Source: an uncultured Eubacteriales bacterium | GTDB taxonomy: Bacteria > Bacillota > Clostridia > Oscillospirales > Oscillospiraceae | Direction: 5' to 3' | DNA length: 14,706 nt | Assembly: GCA_900544945.1 (NCBI GenBank) | Contig: UQXG01000044.1 | Location: 1 to 14,706, forward strand | Shown: piece by piece, positions 12,406 through 14,706 of the stretch | How positions within the stretch are numbered: position 1 is the first letter of the stretch | Layout: the number at the start of each line of letters is the position of its first letter | The notes under the pieces: generated by a model | Told to the model about the DNA's origin: nothing | What the model saw: only the letters and a program-made list of their open reading frames with translations | Databases searched by the model: none | Translations under genes and position numbers: made by a program

Positions 12406-14385
12406 TCAATTATTGTCGTAGAATCGGTCGATGGACTCTACCAGCGCGTCCATGGTTTCCTTCATATCCGCATTTTTCACCTGGGCACCGGCCGTGGCCG
12501 TGTTGCCGCCGCCGCCCAGAGGCTCCAGAATCATCTGCACGTTGGCGTCGCCGATGCTCCGGGCGGAAATAATCACCTGATCTCCATCCGGATAGAGCAC
12601 GAAGGAAGCGGTGATGCCGGAAATATTCAGCAGCTCATCCGCCGCCTGAGCCGCCAGCACCCGGGTGGTGGACACGTCCAGTGCCGCAATGGCGATTTCG
12701 TCCCGGTAGAGCCGGGCGGATTTGATGATCTCGTATTTTTCAATGGTATCCTGGAAGTCGTTCTGGAGCAGCAGCTTGACCTCCGTGGTATCCGCCCCCA
12801 GCCGCCGCAGGGAGGCCGCCGCCTCAAAGGTGCGCTCGCCGGTGCGGACGTTGAAGAACTTGGTATCCAGGCAGATGCCCGCCATCAGGGACTTTGCCTC
12901 AATGGGCAGCACGTCCTTCTTCTCCACCGTGTACTGAAGCAGCTCCGTCACCAGCTCTGCCGCCGAGGAAGCGTAGGGCTCGTGGAGGTTCACAACCACC
13001 GGGCTGATATAGTCTGCCGCCCGGCGGTGATGGTCGATGACGCAGACCTTGGTGATGGCCTCAAGCAGAGGCTGGCACTCCACCTGATCGGGCCGATTGG
13101 TGTCCACCACAATCAGAATGCTCCGATTGTCCGCCATCAGCAGGGCATCCTGTCCGGAGATAAAAATATCCCGGTACTGGGGCACCGTCTGAATCTCGGC
13201 AATGAGCTTGGGAGCGGCGTTCTTTTCCAGATCGATGACGATGCTGCATTTCTTGCCCCGCTTCCGGCACAGGCAGCACACACCCATGGCCGCGCCCACC
13301 GCATCCAGGTCGGCATTCTTGTGCCCCATGACGAACACATGGCTGCTCTGACCGATGAGCTCCATCAGGGAATTGGCGGTAACCCGGGAGCGAACCTTGC
13401 TTCGGTAATCCGCCTCCCGCTTCCGGCCGCCGTAGAAGCTGAAATTGAACCGATCCTTGACGACCGCCTGGTCGCCGCCCCGGCTCAGGGCCATTTCGAT
13501 GCTCAGGGCCGCGAAATCATAGCCCTCGTCAAAGCCGGCTCCGTCCACGCCCAGGCCGATAGAAAGGGAGGCGGGCAGGCCGGAGGGGTTGGTAATCTCG
13601 TGGATGGATTCCAGCAGGGAAAACTTATCGTCCACCGCCCGCTGCAAATCCCGCTTCTCAAAAATAAACAGGAAGCGGTTGCGCTCCAGCTTGCGAAGCA
13701 GACCGCCGTAGCCCTCCGTCCACTGGGTAATGGTCTCGTTCAGCCGGGCGTTCATGGAGGAAATGGCGCTTTCCGTCAGGTTCTTGGTCAGTTCCTCGTA
13801 GTTGTCAATGAGAATGATGGCAATCACCGGACGGGAGCGGATATATTCGTCCCGGATCTGGTACAGCTCCGTCAGATCGCTGAAATACAGGGCTCCCAGC
13901 ATGGTTCCCCGGTTGTCCTCCGCCCGGACGGTGGTGCCGTAGACCCGATAGCGCCGGTCGCCCAGGGAAGCATCCCGAGGGCATTCGGTTTTGCCGGCTT
14001 CCAGCCAGTCCAGCGGAAAGTCCGGGAGCACTTCTTCCAGCTGCTGCTCCATCATGGTATCGGCATAGCCCGTCAGCTCGCTGAACCGGTGGTTGGCCCA
14101 GATAATGACCCCGTCCCCCAGCCGGATAAGCACCGCGGGCAGGGGGCTCTCCCCCTGGGAGGTAGCCTCCAGGGTATTGGAAACCGTCTGGATATACCGC
14201 TGAATCTGCCGATCCCGGCGATTCCGGTTCATGACGTAGAGCATGAACACCACCAGCGTCACCGCCGTCTCCGCCGCCGCCAGCCAGAAGTACCGCTCCA
14301 GCAGGGCTGCCGCGCAGAAAGCCGCCATCACCACAAAGTACATTCCCATTCCGGGACGCAGAAGCTTTCCAAGCTTTCTGTTCAT
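12406..14385 (-). CDS. gdpP: Cyclic-di-AMP phosphodiesterase GdpP
   Basis: A membrane-bound enzyme that cuts c-di-AMP to pApA, thereby tuning potassium, turgor and cell-wall stress responses. The 659 residues contain two membrane segments (about 15-31 and 33-52), a PAS-like domain (about 85-165), a degenerate GGDEF domain (about 180-310; SRGGDQA at 301-307) and DHH-DHHA1. The DHH metal motifs are GHKNADLD (354-361), VVDT (426-429), DHH (451-453) and CLDT (505-508). The DHHA1 glycine motif reads GGGGN (624-628), where the family commonly has GGGGH. The start is ATG at 14385, 7 bases after GGAGG. The open frame extends upstream to 14598 but would cross the promoter. First gene of the leftward cluster. 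Confidence 0.95.
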   Translation of the reverse strand: MNRKLGKLLRPGMGMYFVVMAAFCAAALLERYFWLAAAETAVTLVVFMLYVMNRNRRDRQIQRYIQTVSNTLEATSQGESPLPAVLIRLGDGVIIWANHRFSELTGYADTMMEQQLEEVLPDFPLDWLEAGKTECPRDASLGDRRYRVYGTTVRAEDNRGTMLGALYFSDLTELYQIRDEYIRSRPVIAIILIDNYEELTKNLTESAISSMNARLNETITQWTEGYGGLLRKLERNRFLFIFEKRDLQRAVDDKFSLLESIHEITNPSGLPASLSIGLGVDGAGFDEGYDFAALSIEMALSRGGDQAVVKDRFNFSFYGGRKREADYRSKVRSRVTANSLMELIGQSSHVFVMGHKNADLDAVGAAMGVCCLCRKRGKKCSIVIDLEKNAAPKLIAEIQTVPQYRDIFISGQDALLMADNRSILIVVDTNRPDQVECQPLLEAITKVCVIDHHRRAADYISPVVVNLHEPYASSAAELVTELLQYTVEKKDVLPIEAKSLMAGICLDTKFFNVRTGERTFEAAASLRRLGADTTEVKLLLQNDFQDTIEKYEIIKSARLYRDEIAIAALDVSTTRVLAAQAADELLNISGITASFVLYPDGDQVIISARSIGDANVQMILEPLGGGGNTATAGAQVKNADMKETMDALVESIDRFYDNN

Positions 14386-14457
14386 TGCGCCGCCTCCTTT
14401 TTTCTCAAGTAACCGCTGATGTCCGCAACTGGCATAGCAATCCATAGTATACCTGGT

Positions 14458-14486
14458 ATTATAGCAAATCCAACCAAATCCCGCAA
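14458..14486 (-). promoter_or_regulatory. Promoter of gdpP-rplI
   Basis: On the minus strand a perfect -10 TATAAT (14458-14463) with TGC extension, a 17-base spacer and -35 TTGCGG (14481-14486). The start site near 14452 gives a leader of about 65 bases with no strong hairpin. Confidence 0.8.
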
Positions 14487-14551
14487 CCTCTTTTCTGAGA
14501 TTTCCGTAAAAAAGGCTTACCAATTTCCTGTATACTTTTTCCCGATTTTGT

Positions 14552-14559
14552 GCTATAAT
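14552..14559 (+). promoter_or_regulatory. Outward extended -10 promoter candidate
   Basis: On the plus strand TGCTATAAT: a perfect -10 with TGn extension, no good -35 at 17 bases (TATACT). It would transcribe out of the window, divergent from gdpP. The first ATG after it (14561) opens only 13 codons and has no ribosome site. Confidence 0.5.
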
Positions 14560-14706
14560 CATGGTGTCGCTGTTCGGGTGGGGCTTTTCCGGCAGCATCT
14601 AAAAATAAAAAAGGAAGCTTCGGAGGTTTCTTCAGAGTTTCCCTAAGGAACCTCTGATGAAATCGGCAAGAGCTGGGAGCGAGAGATTTTGTTCTCAGGC
14701 AAGGTT
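14560..14706. other. Unassigned right end with a hairpin
   Basis: No gene can be supported. An imperfect hairpin, CAGAGTTTCC/GGAACCTCTG (14633-14656, one mismatch, CTAA loop), lies downstream of the outward promoter candidate. The last 50 bases continue beyond the window without a recognisable start codon context. It may be the leader of an outside gene or another dispersed repeat. Confidence 0.4.

Noticed and set aside
12982..14412. A 476-codon plus-strand open frame opposite gdpP
   Set aside because: Antisense to gdpP; Gly/His/Gln-rich shadow sequence with no ribosome site.
14386..14598. N-terminal extension of GdpP to 14598
   Set aside because: It would run through a TATAAT promoter, lacks a ribosome site, and the family begins just before the first membrane segment.

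Overview
The window looks like chromosomal DNA from a Gram-positive, moderately GC-rich Clostridia bacterium, most likely Oscillospirales (Ruminococcaceae/Oscillospiraceae). This is inferred from four things: the gdpP-rplI-dnaB gene order, the GGAGG/AAGGAG ribosome sites, a small acidic four-cysteine protein resembling DUF6472 of gut Clostridia, and the style of the dispersed intergenic hairpins. No sequence search was possible. There is no rRNA, tRNA, CRISPR array, transposase or phage gene.

Layout. (1) 1-224: intergenic mosaic of palindromic repeats ending in a terminator-like hairpin. (2) 225-2733, plus strand: a tightly coupled three-gene operon of a YfcE-type phosphodiesterase, a 58-residue four-cysteine acidic protein and a lipoprotein with a C-terminal HExxH metallopeptidase-like region. 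(3) 2734-3109: non-coding, with four hairpins. (4) 3110-3523, minus: two-CBS-domain protein with a structured leader and an extended -10 promoter. (5) 3702-5298, minus: lysA (PLP decarboxylase) behind a near-consensus promoter, a lysine riboswitch and an intrinsic terminator. (6) 5429-6100, plus: hemolysin III/YqfA-like membrane protein. (7) 6101-6603: a 500-base cluster of palindromic elements. (8) 6604-14385, minus: the housekeeping cluster gdpP-rplI-dnaB-tilS-hpt-ftsH. The last four genes overlap or nearly touch, and a repeat-filled gap of about 300 bases separates rplI from dnaB. (9) 14386-14706: gdpP promoter, an outward plus-strand promoter candidate and an unassigned end.

How the genes fit together. 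The right half combines c-di-AMP breakdown (GdpP), ribosome large-subunit structure (L9), replication (DnaB), tRNA-Ile2 decoding (TilS), purine salvage (Hpt) and membrane protein quality control (FtsH). lysA is predicted to be shut off by lysine through transcription attenuation. The yfcE-DUF6472-lipoprotein operon has no obvious shared pathway.

The most interesting material is not protein-coding. Several families of modular hairpin elements recur at 1-160, 6174-6508 and 11705-11936. Copies keep their loops and flanks while both arms of a stem change together, so the window itself holds covariation evidence that the folded structure is maintained. I did not find a convincing new multi-gene system such as a defence locus.
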